38,390 bases of DNA from Acidiferrobacteraceae bacterium (GTDB taxonomy: Bacteria > Pseudomonadota > Gammaproteobacteria > HyVt-429), in contig DRJZ01000056.1 in NCBI GenBank assembly GCA_011052015.1, positions 1 to 38,390 of the forward strand, read 5' to 3'. Below the pieces are notes generated by a model, which saw only the letters and a program-made list of their open reading frames with translations, made no database searches and was not told the origin of the DNA. Positions 18,054 through 31,513 of this stretch are shown piece by piece. Every line of letters starts with the position of its first letter. Within the stretch, counting starts at the first letter, position 1. A program made the translations under genes and the position numbers.

Positions 18054-18437
18054 TTGGCCACACCCGACGCAACGTTCCCAAAATATTGCAGGTTAACAGG
18101 GGCGGAGGAGTACTCCAGAGTATTTAAGAATCGGTGCAACGCTGGAGACGCCTTGTTCGTGTGTTATGCCGCACCTAAGGTCAGCGAACAAACGCGGCCC
18201 ACAGAACAGGCCCGGTTAGGTCTGGCTGTATCACGCAAGGTGTCGCCCCGGGCCGTAGTCCGCAATAGAATTAAGCGCTTGATAAGAGAAAGCTTCCGTC
18301 AAAGCAAACAAAAACTGGGCGGTCTCGATATTGTTATTGTTGCCCGCCCCCAAGCTTCAAAGGCCGACGTTACTGATATGGGAAAATCGTTGCAGATTCT
18401 TTGGGGTCTCCTGGTAAAAAAATGCAAAAAGCCTTAA
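18054..18437 (+). CDS. rnpA: Ribonuclease P protein component
   Basis: About 127 residues of the basic protein cofactor that helps RNase P RNA bind and cleave pre-tRNA 5' leaders. The family signature is [18 protein letters not shown] (the RNR motif), preceded by [15 protein letters not shown]. It aligns with E. coli RnpA from [15 protein letters not shown] onward. The open frame has no ATG at the expected place. TTG at 18054, five bases after the rpmH stop codon, gives a normal length. ATG codons at 17988 and 18009 would overlap rpmH out of frame. It overlaps yidD by 16 bp. Confidence 0.88.
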   Translation: MATPDATFPKYCRLTGAEEYSRVFKNRCNAGDALFVCYAAPKVSEQTRPTEQARLGLAVSRKVSPRAVVRNRIKRLIRESFRQSKQKLGGLDIVIVARPQASKADVTDMGKSLQILWGLLVKKCKKP

Positions 18438-18649
18438 TCAACATACTAAAAATTTATCGCATGCTGATCAGTCCCATATTAGGACAACATTGCCGGTTCT
18501 TTCCCAGTTGTTCCAGCTATGCCTTGGAGGCCATTGAGATCCACGGTGCTTGGCGAGGTCTGCGTCTGGCCTCCAGCCGTGTCGGGCGTTGCCATCCTTG
18601 GCACCCTGGGGGCGTGGACCCGGTGCCGAATAGTGGAGACAAGCACTAA
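18422..18649 (+). CDS. yidD: Membrane protein insertion efficiency factor YidD
   Basis: A 75-residue protein that helps YidC/Sec insert inner-membrane proteins. The family core [20 protein letters not shown] carries conserved Cys residues and is followed by the [12 protein letters not shown] motif. An amphipathic N-terminal helix ([11 protein letters not shown]) associates with the inner membrane. It starts inside the end of rnpA and its stop overlaps the yidC start (TAATG), so the three genes are tightly coupled. Confidence 0.95.
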   Translation: MQKALINILKIYRMLISPILGQHCRFFPSCSSYALEAIEIHGAWRGLRLASSRVGRCHPWHPGGVDPVPNSGDKH

Positions 18650-20325
18650 TGGATATGTCGCGCCTGTTTTTGGTGGTGGCCTTAGGCTTGATCATTATGA
18701 TGTTGTGGGAGGCCTGGCTTCGGGAAAACCAGCCCCCCCAACCCACGCCTGTGGTGACCAGTCCAAGCCAGGCCCCGGCTCAAGCCCCCGGCGTGGTTCC
18801 ACCTGGGGGCGTCCCCCAGGCCCCCGTAACGAGCCCAGCCCCCGGCGCCCCCGTTGCGCCCCCGGTGGTCGCGGCCTTGCCCAAGGGTCAGCGGGTAATC
18901 GTCACCACAGACGTGTTGCGGGTGGAGATCGACACCCTGGGTGGTGACCTGCGGGTAGTGGAATTGGTCCGCTACCCGATCAGCATGAAAACACCCCAAA
19001 AACCGGTTCGGCTGTTTAACGATAGCGGTGGGCAGATCTATTTTACCCAAGACGGCCTGATCGGCAGGGGGGATAATTACCCTAATCACAAGACCCGCTA
19101 CAAGGCGGAACGCTATCAATACACACTGGATGAAGGACAGAACCAAGTCGAGGTTCGCCTGCACTGGAGCGCCAGCAACGGAGTGCGCTACACCAAGCTG
19201 TTTCGCTTTCATCGGAACAAATATGTTATCGATGTTGAATATCAGGTAGACAACACCAGCACGTCACCTTGGCAGGGTTACTTTTATGGCCAGTACCTGC
19301 GATCTGATTTTTCCACTGGCGAATCCTTTGGGCTTATGAACAAGGTCCCCAGCTATATGGGTGGCGCCATATACACTCCAGAGGAAAAATTCCAGAAGGT
19401 CAGCTTCGATGACATGACCGCCGCAAACCTCAATCGCGAGGTCAGCGATGGTTGGATTAGCATGTTGCAGCACTATTTTGTGAGTGCCTGGTTGCCTCCA
19501 AAACAAACCAAGCAGGTCTTTTATAGCCGGGTGCTGGATGGGCCACGATACAACCTGGGATTTAAGTCTGCGCAGCCGGTGGAGATTGCGGCCGGTGCTC
19601 AGGGCACCTTGGGAGCGAAATTATTTGTCGGGCCCAAGGTCCAATCCAGGTTGAAGCAGACTGCCGAAGGCTTGGTTTTGAGCGTGGATTATGGTTGGCT
19701 GACCCCCATTTCGGCACCTCTGTTTTGGGTGCTACAGAAGATTCACGGTGTGGTGGGTAATTGGGGTTGGTCCATCATCCTGTTGACTATGCTTATCAAG
19801 CTGGCGTTTTATCCCCTGTCGGCGACGAGCTATAAATCCATGGCCAAGATGCGCAAGATCACCCCGCGTATGAAAACCCTCAAGGAACGCTACGGCGACG
19901 ATAAGCAGAAGTTCCAGAAGGCCATGATGGAGATGTATAAAAAGGAGAAGATCAACCCCATGGGCGGTTGTCTACCTATAGTAATCCAGATCCCGGTATT
20001 CATCGCCCTGTACTGGGTGTTACTGGAAAGTGTGGAGCTGCGCCAGGCGCCATTCGCCCTGTGGATACAGGATCTGTCGACCAAGGATCCTTATTATGTG
20101 CTGCCCATATTGATGGGCATCAGCATGTTTGCGCAGCAGTGGCTGAGTCCCGCCCCCACTATGGACCCCTTGCAGCGTAAGATGATGATGTCGTTACCCG
20201 CCATCTTTACGGTCTTCTTCTTGTTCTTTCCCGCTGGACTGGTGTTGTACTGGCTGGTCAACAATGTGCTCTCCATTACTCAGCAGTGGCACATCACCCA
20301 TAAAATGGAAGCCAAGGACCACTAA
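18649..20325 (+). CDS. yidC: Membrane protein insertase YidC
   Basis: A 558-residue inner-membrane insertase of the Gram-negative long type. It has an N-terminal helix (about 4-20), a Pro-rich linker (about 26-75), a large periplasmic beta-supersandwich (about 80-340), and the conserved C-terminal five-helix core. The core contains [20 protein letters not shown], then [20 protein letters not shown] (cytoplasmic coiled region), [20 protein letters not shown] and [17 protein letters not shown]. It works alone or with SecYEG. The E. coli protein is 548 residues. It is coupled to yidD and followed 56 bp later by mnmE. Confidence 0.97.
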   Translation: MDMSRLFLVVALGLIIMMLWEAWLRENQPPQPTPVVTSPSQAPAQAPGVVPPGGVPQAPVTSPAPGAPVAPPVVAALPKGQRVIVTTDVLRVEIDTLGGDLRVVELVRYPISMKTPQKPVRLFNDSGGQIYFTQDGLIGRGDNYPNHKTRYKAERYQYTLDEGQNQVEVRLHWSASNGVRYTKLFRFHRNKYVIDVEYQVDNTSTSPWQGYFYGQYLRSDFSTGESFGLMNKVPSYMGGAIYTPEEKFQKVSFDDMTAANLNREVSDGWISMLQHYFVSAWLPPKQTKQVFYSRVLDGPRYNLGFKSAQPVEIAAGAQGTLGAKLFVGPKVQSRLKQTAEGLVLSVDYGWLTPISAPLFWVLQKIHGVVGNWGWSIILLTMLIKLAFYPLSATSYKSMAKMRKITPRMKTLKERYGDDKQKFQKAMMEMYKKEKINPMGGCLPIVIQIPVFIALYWVLLESVELRQAPFALWIQDLSTKDPYYVLPILMGISMFAQQWLSPAPTMDPLQRKMMMSLPAIFTVFFLFFPAGLVLYWLVNNVLSITQQWHITHKMEAKDH

Positions 20326-20381
20326 GTCTGGCGCCTAAGCCAGGCAACCCAGGTCAGCGTGGTAGACGGTTGCGTCAACCC

Positions 20382-21740
20382 ATGACTGGACACAAACCCA
20401 TAGACACCATCGCCGCAGTAGCCACCCCACCAGGCCGCGGTGGGGTGGCCATTGTGCGCGTCTCCGGACCCGCAGTAGCCACCATTGCCGAAGGCGTCCT
20501 GGGCAAGCTCCCCAAGCCTCGTTATGCTCTGTTGGCCGAGTTTTTTGCTGGCGATGGTCAGCCCTTGGATCAGGGTATCGCCCTGTACTTTCCTGCACCT
20601 CGCTCCTTCACCGGCGAAGATGTGCTGGAGCTACAGGGTCACGGAGGCCCGGTGGTCATGGACCTGATATTGGCCCGGTTGGTGGAACTGGGGGCGCGGC
20701 TGGCGCGGCCCGGTGAATTTAGCCAACGTGCCTTTCTAAACGATAAATTAGATCTGGCCCAAGCCGAAGCCGTCGCCGACCTTATCGACAGCGGTTCCCA
20801 GGCCGCAGCCCGATCAGCGCTGCGTTCCCTGCAGGGGGCGTTTTCTGGTCGCGCGCAAGAGGTGTTGGCAGCGCTCATCAAGCTGCGCAGTTTTGTTGAG
20901 GCTGCCATCGACTTTCCCGAAGAAGAAATCGATTTTCTGGACGACCCAGTTCTGACCGAACGCTGCAACAACCTAAAAAGTCTGATCGAAGCATTGCTGG
21001 CCTCCACCGAGCAGGGCTGTCTGTTGCGCAACGGCATGACCCTGGCCCTGGTCGGTCGGCCCAATGTGGGCAAGTCCAGCTTGATGAATCGTCTCGCCCA
21101 ACGAGACACTGCCATTGTCAGCGCCACCCCCGGTACTACCCGGGACCTGCTGCGGGAGCAGATCCAGGTCGATGGTCTGCCCCTGCACATCATCGACACC
21201 GCCGGCCTGCGTCACAGCGAAGACGAGGTGGAGGCACAGGGTGTAGCACGAGCCTGGGCCGCCATGGAAGAAGCCGACCGGGTGTTGGTGGTCATCGACG
21301 ATGATGAACACAATGACCAGGCCGTTGACGATGTCCTTGCCGAATTGCCCCAGGGCGTGCCCTATAGCATCGTGCTTAACAAGGCCGATCTCAGTGGCCG
21401 GGAAATTGGAATTGTCGAGAACAACGGCCACCAGGAAATTGCCTTGTCGGCCAAGACCGGCGACGGAATGGACCTGTTGGTCGAGCACCTCAAGACTTGT
21501 ATGGGCTATCAAATACCGGGAGATTCCACCTTCATTGCCCGCCGTCGCCACCTCGACGCAATCGGGCGCGCCCACCGCCACATCCATTGGGCCATTGCCC
21601 AACTCAAAGACAACAAGGCCGGTGAACTCATGGCCGAAGAGCTGCGCTTGGCGCAACAGGCCCTCAACGAAATCACCGGCGAATACAGCAGTGACGATCT
21701 ATTGGGGAGCATCTTTTCCAGCTTTTGTGTTGGTAAATGA
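20382..21740 (+). CDS. mnmE: tRNA uridine-5-carboxymethylaminomethyl GTPase MnmE
   Basis: A 452-residue GTPase that with MnmG (not in the window) modifies the wobble uridine (cmnm5U) of several tRNAs. The tetrahydrofolate-binding N-domain starts [20 protein letters not shown]. The G domain has G1 GRPNVGKS (225-232), TPGTTRD, DTAGLR and NKAD. The C-terminus ends in FCVGK, with the catalytic Cys of the FCIGK motif. The ATG at 20382 fits the E. coli start; a TTG 12 bases upstream is possible. Its last bases converge on the sensor kinase gene across 132 bp. Confidence 0.97.
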   Translation: MTGHKPIDTIAAVATPPGRGGVAIVRVSGPAVATIAEGVLGKLPKPRYALLAEFFAGDGQPLDQGIALYFPAPRSFTGEDVLELQGHGGPVVMDLILARLVELGARLARPGEFSQRAFLNDKLDLAQAEAVADLIDSGSQAAARSALRSLQGAFSGRAQEVLAALIKLRSFVEAAIDFPEEEIDFLDDPVLTERCNNLKSLIEALLASTEQGCLLRNGMTLALVGRPNVGKSSLMNRLAQRDTAIVSATPGTTRDLLREQIQVDGLPLHIIDTAGLRHSEDEVEAQGVARAWAAMEEADRVLVVIDDDEHNDQAVDDVLAELPQGVPYSIVLNKADLSGREIGIVENNGHQEIALSAKTGDGMDLLVEHLKTCMGYQIPGDSTFIARRRHLDAIGRAHRHIHWAIAQLKDNKAGELMAEELRLAQQALNEITGEYSSDDLLGSIFSSFCVGK

Positions 21741-21826
21741 ACCATATCCATATGGGTCCTGCACTGAGGGGGCGGGGGAGCAGCAGAAGCCAACAGGATT
21801 TTTTGGCAGCCTGGGCGAAAAGTGAG

Positions 21827-21842
21827 GTGAACGGCCGTTCAC
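21827..21842. promoter_or_regulatory. 16-bp perfect palindrome between convergent genes
   Basis: GTGAACGGCCGTTCAC is exactly self-complementary. It lies between the 3' ends of mnmE and the sensor kinase. It could be a protein-binding site or a short hairpin; there is no adjacent T-run. Confidence 0.5.
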
Positions 21843-21872
21843 TATAGGGATTTCCTAATGGTGTAAAGCTCT

Positions 21873-25760
<3,888 letters not shown>

Positions 25761-26133
25761 GTCTGTTTGAACAGATGTCCCTAAAGGTAGAAACAATCCA
25801 TAGTACCGTTCCTTTTACGGCGAACACCGCAGGTGTTACCCAAGGCAAGGCCAATGAACTTAAATTATCGGTATTTGGGGAGAAAAGCTTGAGTTTAAGC
25901 TGTGGTTACGGCGGCAGTATACCTAATTTTTCTCGAGGGAAGGCGGTGGAAGTGGGTATACTAACCCGGTGTTTCCAGGCGCCGCGTCGGCGTCTTCATG
26001 TCCGCGCTGAAATGTGGCCAATGGGTCTTGACCTGTAAGTAGCTCATAGGTTTTAGGCTTGACGTTGACGGTTTCTGCCGGGATAGCGGTCGGCAATACT
26101 GTCAAAACAGGACAACTAATAAGAGGGTGGCCC
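25761..26133. other. Divergent promoter region between kinase and LolA/ABC operon
   Basis: This 373-bp region holds no gene. It has a small inverted repeat TCTGTTTGAACAGA (25762-25775) just before the kinase start and a GC-rich hairpin GGCGCCG/CGGCGTC (about 25978-25994). AAGAGGG precedes the operon's first ATG. Promoters of both divergent units must lie here, but none is clear. Confidence 0.4.
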
Positions 26134-26901
26134 ATGACGACAATGGTTTGCAAACGGATAGGGGTATGGATTTTTCTGTGGGGCCTGTTCTCGAGCGGTG
26201 TCGCCGCCCCACCACCGACCGGAAGTGAGATCGTTACCCAGGTTGAGCAATTGTTGTGGGGGCGTACGGCACAAGGGCAGTATGAGATGACCATTACCAC
26301 GCCCCATTGGCAACGTACTCTCAAGTTGCGCATGTGGATGCGGCGCCCCAACAAAACCTTTGTCCGTATCCTGTCACCGGCCAAGGAGGCCGGTATCGGC
26401 TCGTTGCGAATCAAGGGTGAGATGTGGAATTACCTGCCCAAGGTTGAACGGATCATCAAAATCCCGCCTTCCATGATGTTACAGCCCTGGATGGGCTCCG
26501 ATTTTTCCAATGATGATCTGGTGAAGGAAAGCAGCATGATCAACGACTATACCCACAAGGTCGTTGGCACTGAAAATTTCCAGGGCAGCGAAGTCTATCG
26601 TGTTGTTTCCATCCCCAAACCCGAAGCGGCCGTGGTCTGGGGCAGCATCGTCTATCGGGTGCGCAAGTCTGATTTAATGCCAGTGCGACAGGATTATATT
26701 GACGAGCGCGGCCAAACCATCAAGATCCTGACTTTCTCTAAAATCCGCAAATTCGGTGACCGTAAATTGCCTTCAATATGGGAAATGCGGCCCACACAAA
26801 AACCCGGTAATACCACCCGCATACGCGTAATCGACGTCGTCTTCGACAAGCCGATAAAAGATTCTGTTTTTACACTCCGCAACCTGCGCCGTCGGCGCTA
26901 A
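26134..26901 (+). CDS. LolA-like periplasmic outer-membrane lipoprotein-sorting protein
   Basis: A 255-residue exported protein. Its signal peptide (MTTMVCKRIGVWIFLWGLFS) is cleaved near GVAA-PPP. The mature part belongs to the 'outer membrane lipoprotein-sorting' group (COG2834, PF17131 type) rather than classical LolA. Telling segments are RPNKTFVRILSPAKEAGIGS, MWNYLPKVERIIKIPPSMM, QPWMGSDFSNDDLV and KILTFSKIRKFGDRKLPS. The half-barrel fold binds an acyl chain or lipid in the periplasm. The ATG at 26134 is preceded by GAGG. It is the first gene of a four-gene unit with an ABC ATPase 12 bp downstream. Confidence 0.85.
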   Translation: MTTMVCKRIGVWIFLWGLFSSGVAAPPPTGSEIVTQVEQLLWGRTAQGQYEMTITTPHWQRTLKLRMWMRRPNKTFVRILSPAKEAGIGSLRIKGEMWNYLPKVERIIKIPPSMMLQPWMGSDFSNDDLVKESSMINDYTHKVVGTENFQGSEVYRVVSIPKPEAAVVWGSIVYRVRKSDLMPVRQDYIDERGQTIKILTFSKIRKFGDRKLPSIWEMRPTQKPGNTTRIRVIDVVFDKPIKDSVFTLRNLRRRR

Positions 26902-26913
26902 TGGAGGGCCGTC

Positions 26914-27612
26914 ATGGCGTTGGTAAAAGTTGAACAAGTCAGCAAACAGTACCAACAGGATAGTGTCGTTGTCGAGGCGCTGGATGCTGTGGACCTTAGC
27001 GTTGAAAGTGGCGAGTTTATGTCCCTGGTGGGACCTTCGGGGTCCGGCAAGACTACGCTACTGAATATTATCGGCGGCTTGGACGTGCCCACACGCGGAA
27101 AGGTGTGGATACGCGAACAGGAAATTGGCCGCCTGCCAAAGAGCCAGCTCTCCCGCCTACGATTACGTGAAATTGGTTTTGTCTTCCAGGAATACAATTT
27201 AATTCCGGTGCTGAGCGCCGTTGAGAATGTTGAGTACGTCATGCTGTTACAGGGTGTACCAGATAAGGAACGGCGCGAGCGTGCAGAAAGCATATTGGGC
27301 GAAGTGGGTCTTGAAGAGTACGTACACCGTCGACCGGCACAATTATCCGGCGGACAACAACAGCGGGTGGCTGTAGCCCGCGCCATCGCGTCGCAACCTG
27401 CCATTGTGCTCGCGGATGAACCCACTGCCAACCTGGATTCCCGTACTGGTGCCGCCTTGCTGGACCTGATGCGCGATCTCAATGAGCGCCACAAGACCAC
27501 CTTCATTTTTTCTACCCATGATCCCATGGTGATGGAACGCGCCCGGCGCATTGTGACCCTGCGAGACGGAAAAATTGTCGATGACCACACGCAAACTGGG
27601 GCGAGAAAATGA
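26914..27612 (+). CDS. LolD/MacB-type ABC transporter ATPase
   Basis: A 232-residue cytoplasmic ATPase of the type that powers FtsX-fold permeases (LolCDE, MacB, FtsEX). Walker A is GPSGSGKT (40-47), the Q-loop is in FVFQEYNLIP, the signature is LSGGQQQRV (144-152), Walker B is IVLADEPTANLD, and the switch His is in FSTHD. Such ATPases drive mechanotransmission to periplasmic partners rather than classic transport. GGAGGG precedes the ATG. Its last codons overlap the permease start (ATGA). Confidence 0.95.
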   Translation: MALVKVEQVSKQYQQDSVVVEALDAVDLSVESGEFMSLVGPSGSGKTTLLNIIGGLDVPTRGKVWIREQEIGRLPKSQLSRLRLREIGFVFQEYNLIPVLSAVENVEYVMLLQGVPDKERRERAESILGEVGLEEYVHRRPAQLSGGQQQRVAVARAIASQPAIVLADEPTANLDSRTGAALLDLMRDLNERHKTTFIFSTHDPMVMERARRIVTLRDGKIVDDHTQTGARK

Positions 27613-30116
27613 AATTGCTGCGATTGGCCTGGCGGAATGTGCTGCGCAACGTCAGGCGCTCCCTGATTACCGTGGTTGCGATTACCGTTGGTTTGGCATC
27701 GCTGGTGTTTTTTTGGGGATTCATCGATGGAATGAACGAGCAAATGATCGAAAATAGCACGAGCTATTTGTCAGGCCACTTAAAGGTACACGGGAAGGGC
27801 TATCACGATGACAAAAAATTACATCGTGCTATAACCGATGATCCCGTGATTCGGGAGCGTCTTTTAAAAGACAGCCGTATCAAAGCACTGTCTGCCCGGG
27901 TAGAAGGAAAGGCCCTGCTAAGCGGCGCCAACAAGAGTCGTGGTGTAATGGTGATCGGTGTCGATCCCGAAAATGAAGTTAAGGTCACCACTATTAATAA
28001 GACTGTTATCGAAGGCCGCTACCTGCGCCCGGATGACAAAGATGAAATATTGATCGGCGATAAAGCGGCGCAGATACTGGGCGTCAAGCCGGGCGGGGAG
28101 ACGGTACTGATAACGCAGGCGGCAGACGGATCTATCGGCGCCGGACGTTATCGTATTGCCGGAATTTTCGATACCGGAATTGACGTTATCGATACTAATT
28201 ATGTCTTTATTACCCTGGAGGCCGCACGCGATCTGTATTCCATGTGGGGCCGGGCTACGACATGGGCGATTCGGTTGGAGCATCGCCAACAATCAGCCCA
28301 GGTGGCACAAGCATTATCGCGCAAGCTGGGGCCAGAATACGAAGTGCTGGGTTGGCGCAAATTGCTGCCATCGGTGGTGCAGGCGGTGTTATTTCACGAG
28401 GCCATGACCTATATCATTTTGGGCATTATGTTTGTTGTTGTGGCGGTGGGGATTGCCAATACCATATTAATGGCCGTCATGGAGCGTACCCGCGAGTTCG
28501 GTGTCATGATGGCCCTGGGAACCTCGCGCAACCAGATTATCGGGTTGGTGATTCTGGAATCCATGTTACTCGGAATTACGGGACTCCTTGTTGGTAATGT
28601 CTTTGGTCTTGGTATTAATTTCTACCTCGCCAGCACAGGAATGAATCTCGAGCAGTTTGTCGACGCCATGGAAAGCATGCCGGGCCTTTCCGCGATTGTC
28701 TATCCGGTGACACGCTGGGACCACGTTGCGGAGTTGTCAGCCATCGTCTTCTTTATCAGCGTTTTGCCGGCACTTTACCCGGCATGGCGCGCGGCCAGTG
28801 TTGAGCCGGTCGAGGCCATCCGTGGAATACGCGCACGAAAAACATATCGGCACGTTGCGCGTGAGCATAAAACACAGCAACGCACACATGCTGTGTTTTG
28901 GGCCATCGCCAGCCGGGGCATCGCACGTAATCCACGCCGGGCCATGCTTACCGCCAGTGCCACGGCGTTCGGATTGGCGGCCTTTATTGTTTTATATGCG
29001 CTGACCGAAGGCTGGTATGAACAAATGGTTGAGAACTCAACGCGCTATTTTAGTGCCCACGTGCAAGTAGAGCGCCAGGGTTTTCGTTTGGACATGGAGC
29101 CGGGTCTGCGCATGGCCGGTTACGAGCGAACCTTGCAAAAAGTGAAGCAGGATCCACGGGTTTTGCAGGCATCGCCCCGGGTGCAGGGCCAGGTTATGGT
29201 CAGTAGCCCGGTTGCTTCGGAACCGTTGCTTATACTGGGCATCGATTCACAAACAGAACAGCAAGTCACACAATTGCAGAAGGTAATTACTAAGGGCTCC
29301 TATCTTGTTGCCAATGAACGAAACAGCATCGTTCTTGGACAAAGAGTGGCGAAAAAGCTTGGTATTCGTATCGGCGAGAAGGTTGTTGTCACCGCTCAAC
29401 AAGTGAACGGGGACCTGGGTTCAGCCGCCTATCGTGTCGCGGGCATATTTGAAACGGGCAATGAATTTTTCGATGGGCTGATGGGGCTGATACCGCTTTC
29501 GGCGGGGCAGGAACTGTTAGGCCTGGGCAACAGCATATCCACTATCGCCATATTGTTAAAAGATCGGATGGATAGTCGAGACTTTGCAAATGATCTGAAC
29601 GGTCATCTGGGTAACAAAGGACTAGAAGCTTTACCCTGGGAAACACTCCTGCCGATTGTTGTGCAAATGATCGAATTCAGCGATGTATTTTTCTATATTA
29701 TACTGGCCATTGTTCTGTTTGTGATTGCCATGGGCATAATGAACACCCTGTTGATGTCGGTGCTTGAGCGGACCCGCGAATTCGGTGTCATGATGGCCCT
29801 GGGTACGGAGCCTGGGCAAGTGCTACGTATCGTTATCTACGAATCGTTGGCATTGTCAGCGGTAGGTGTAATTGTCGGCACAATTCTCGGCATCGCAGTA
29901 ACAACCTATTATGGTAACGTGGGGATAGACCTTAGCAATTTGATGCAGGCAACCGAAGCGATACCGGGCATGACCCCTATTCTTAAACCGGTCCTGATAG
30001 GCGGGAGTTTATGGTGGGCGGCCATTGTTTTGTTTGCTACGGGCGCAGTAACAGCCATCTACCCCGCCCGCCGTGCGGCGCAGTTGGAGCCGGTCTCCGC
30101 CATCCGCCATGTCTGA
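27609..30116 (+). CDS. Duplicated FtsX/LolC-type ABC permease (two modules in one chain)
   Basis: An 835-residue inner-membrane protein made of two homologous halves. Each has an N-terminal helix (LLRLAWRNVLRNVRRSLITV; AIASRGIARNPRRAMLTASA), a large periplasmic MacB-PCD-like domain, and three C-terminal helices with FtsX-domain sequence. Both halves contain ERTREFGVMMALGT and end in AxYPAxRAAxxEPVxAIR. LolC and LolE are normally two proteins forming a heterodimer; here one chain supplies both. About eight membrane helices are expected. The start overlaps the ATPase stop, and the last 8 bases overlap the beta-barrel gene. Confidence 0.93.
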   Translation: MKLLRLAWRNVLRNVRRSLITVVAITVGLASLVFFWGFIDGMNEQMIENSTSYLSGHLKVHGKGYHDDKKLHRAITDDPVIRERLLKDSRIKALSARVEGKALLSGANKSRGVMVIGVDPENEVKVTTINKTVIEGRYLRPDDKDEILIGDKAAQILGVKPGGETVLITQAADGSIGAGRYRIAGIFDTGIDVIDTNYVFITLEAARDLYSMWGRATTWAIRLEHRQQSAQVAQALSRKLGPEYEVLGWRKLLPSVVQAVLFHEAMTYIILGIMFVVVAVGIANTILMAVMERTREFGVMMALGTSRNQIIGLVILESMLLGITGLLVGNVFGLGINFYLASTGMNLEQFVDAMESMPGLSAIVYPVTRWDHVAELSAIVFFISVLPALYPAWRAASVEPVEAIRGIRARKTYRHVAREHKTQQRTHAVFWAIASRGIARNPRRAMLTASATAFGLAAFIVLYALTEGWYEQMVENSTRYFSAHVQVERQGFRLDMEPGLRMAGYERTLQKVKQDPRVLQASPRVQGQVMVSSPVASEPLLILGIDSQTEQQVTQLQKVITKGSYLVANERNSIVLGQRVAKKLGIRIGEKVVVTAQQVNGDLGSAAYRVAGIFETGNEFFDGLMGLIPLSAGQELLGLGNSISTIAILLKDRMDSRDFANDLNGHLGNKGLEALPWETLLPIVVQMIEFSDVFFYIILAIVLFVIAMGIMNTLLMSVLERTREFGVMMALGTEPGQVLRIVIYESLALSAVGVIVGTILGIAVTTYYGNVGIDLSNLMQATEAIPGMTPILKPVLIGGSLWWAAIVLFATGAVTAIYPARRAAQLEPVSAIRHV

Positions 30117-31257
30117 CAAAAAGGGCTGGCCGGCAACTGTGCTTGGCCTGTTTCTCGGTAGCTTTTTACAAGTGGCGGAAGCGCAGATTGAAGTCAGTGG
30201 TTATTATAAGAATTTATTGATTGGTTCCCGCACCCTGCTCCTTTTCCCCCCCACAGAGAATTACACTGCAGATCTCAATCGTTTGCATTTACGTTTTCAG
30301 GGAGATCTGGGGAAGCGCGCGTCTTTCGACGTGCAATATGAAAATGAAATTATTCTGGGTGATTACCTCAATACCCAGGAGTTCATTTTCGTGAAAGAGG
30401 CGACTTCAGAAACCTATTTTAATTTAGAAAATACATACCTTGATTCCAGCAATGGCTACGGACGGCAGAGTCTTTATCGGGCCTATGTCGATTTGGCCTT
30501 TGACAAGATTGATCTTCGTATCGGACGCCAGCGTATCGCTTGGGGGTCGGCGCTTTTCTGGAGTCCGGTCGATATCCTTAATCCCTTCAGCCCAACGCAG
30601 CTCGAACGCGAGCGGCGTGTTGGTGTTGATGCCATTGTCTTGGATTGGAGCTATGGCGATCTATCCCGGCTGAGCTTGGTTTATGCCGCCCACGGTGAGT
30701 CGCAGCGAGCAAGCACGGCAGTGCGCTGGCGTACCAACAAAAAAGGTTTCGATTGGGCGTTGACCGCTGGACGTCTTCGTGATGACGACGTGATCGGGCT
30801 CGATTTTAGCGGTCAGTTGGGCAAGGTCGGTTTGCGAGGCGAGATCGCACGAACGAATTCCCCTGTAGACGGCGTCTATACGCGCGCCGTGTTGGGAGCC
30901 GACTACACCTTCCCTAACACCCTGTCTTTGAATGTTGAGCTCTATTACAACGGCCAGGGCGTTTCGGAGTCGAATAACTACGATTTCCCCCGCCTGATTT
31001 CTGGAGAGCTCCAGGGCGTGGCACAACGCTACATGGGGAGTTACCTGGGTTACGAAATCACAACTTTATTACGCTGGGAAAACTACTGGATTCTAAATAT
31101 AGATGACAGCAGTCTTTTCTTTTCCCCCGTGTTGGTTTATTCGTTCACCGGGAACGTGGAGGGATCTGTAGGTGCCCAGTTTTTTAACGGTGGGTCCGGT
31201 AGTGAGTACGGCACATTCAATGATTTGTATTACGCGCAGTTGCAGTGGTTCTTTTGA
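30109..31257 (+). CDS. Outer-membrane beta-barrel protein, unknown substrate
   Basis: A 382-residue exported protein. Its start MSDKKGWPATVLGLFLGS is followed by a signal peptide cut near VAEA-QIE. The rest is amphipathic beta strands with many Tyr, Gly and aromatic girdle residues, ending in Trp-Phe-Phe as expected for Bam-assembled barrels. The block GRQRIAWGSALFWSPVDILN is a recurring motif of uncharacterised porin-like barrels. No plug or TonB box is seen. The ATG lies 8 bases inside the permease gene, so it is translationally coupled and very likely part of the same envelope machine. Confidence 0.8.
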   Translation: MSDKKGWPATVLGLFLGSFLQVAEAQIEVSGYYKNLLIGSRTLLLFPPTENYTADLNRLHLRFQGDLGKRASFDVQYENEIILGDYLNTQEFIFVKEATSETYFNLENTYLDSSNGYGRQSLYRAYVDLAFDKIDLRIGRQRIAWGSALFWSPVDILNPFSPTQLERERRVGVDAIVLDWSYGDLSRLSLVYAAHGESQRASTAVRWRTNKKGFDWALTAGRLRDDDVIGLDFSGQLGKVGLRGEIARTNSPVDGVYTRAVLGADYTFPNTLSLNVELYYNGQGVSESNNYDFPRLISGELQGVAQRYMGSYLGYEITTLLRWENYWILNIDDSSLFFSPVLVYSFTGNVEGSVGAQFFNGGSGSEYGTFNDLYYAQLQWFF

Positions 31258-31296
31258 TGTAGCGTTCTACGCAAACTGTTGCCGAAGAAACAGTCT

Positions 31297-31354
31297 TTTC
31301 ACCACTGAGGACACAGAGGGCACAGAGTAGCAACAAATCTTTTCCTCTGTGGTG
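31297..31354. repeat. Dispersed inverted repeat (CACAGAGG type)
   Basis: The segment TTCACCACTGAGGACACAGA...TCTTTTCCTCTGTGGTG forms an imperfect inverted repeat. A second copy occurs at 38249-38306. It sits about 40 bp after the beta-barrel gene and could act as a 3' stem-loop. The rest of the gap to 31513 shows only the duplicated phrase GGTTTTATG. Confidence 0.65.
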
Positions 31355-31513
31355 AGCAAGCGCATACGAGATAAGTGGGACAATAATTAATGCACCATAG
31401 GCCTATTTTATAGGTGGTTTTATGCAATGATTGGGTTGGTTTTATGAAACTTGGAGCCATCGGGCGTATCTAATTCTGAGTTTTAGCCCTAATGCGACGG
31501 CGGGAGTATTGCC

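Noticed and set aside
20973-21656. 227-aa open frame antisense to mnmE
   Set aside because: Fully inside mnmE, with no family resemblance; a shadow of biased codon use.
25761-25796. TTG start adding 12 residues to the sensor kinase
   Set aside because: The extension is hydrophilic and unlike a kinase N-terminus, while the ATG at 25760 leads directly into the first membrane helix with a basic start.
26898-27743. 281-aa open frame antisense to the ABC ATPase
   Set aside because: Ser/Arg-rich, no motif, overlaps a textbook ATPase.
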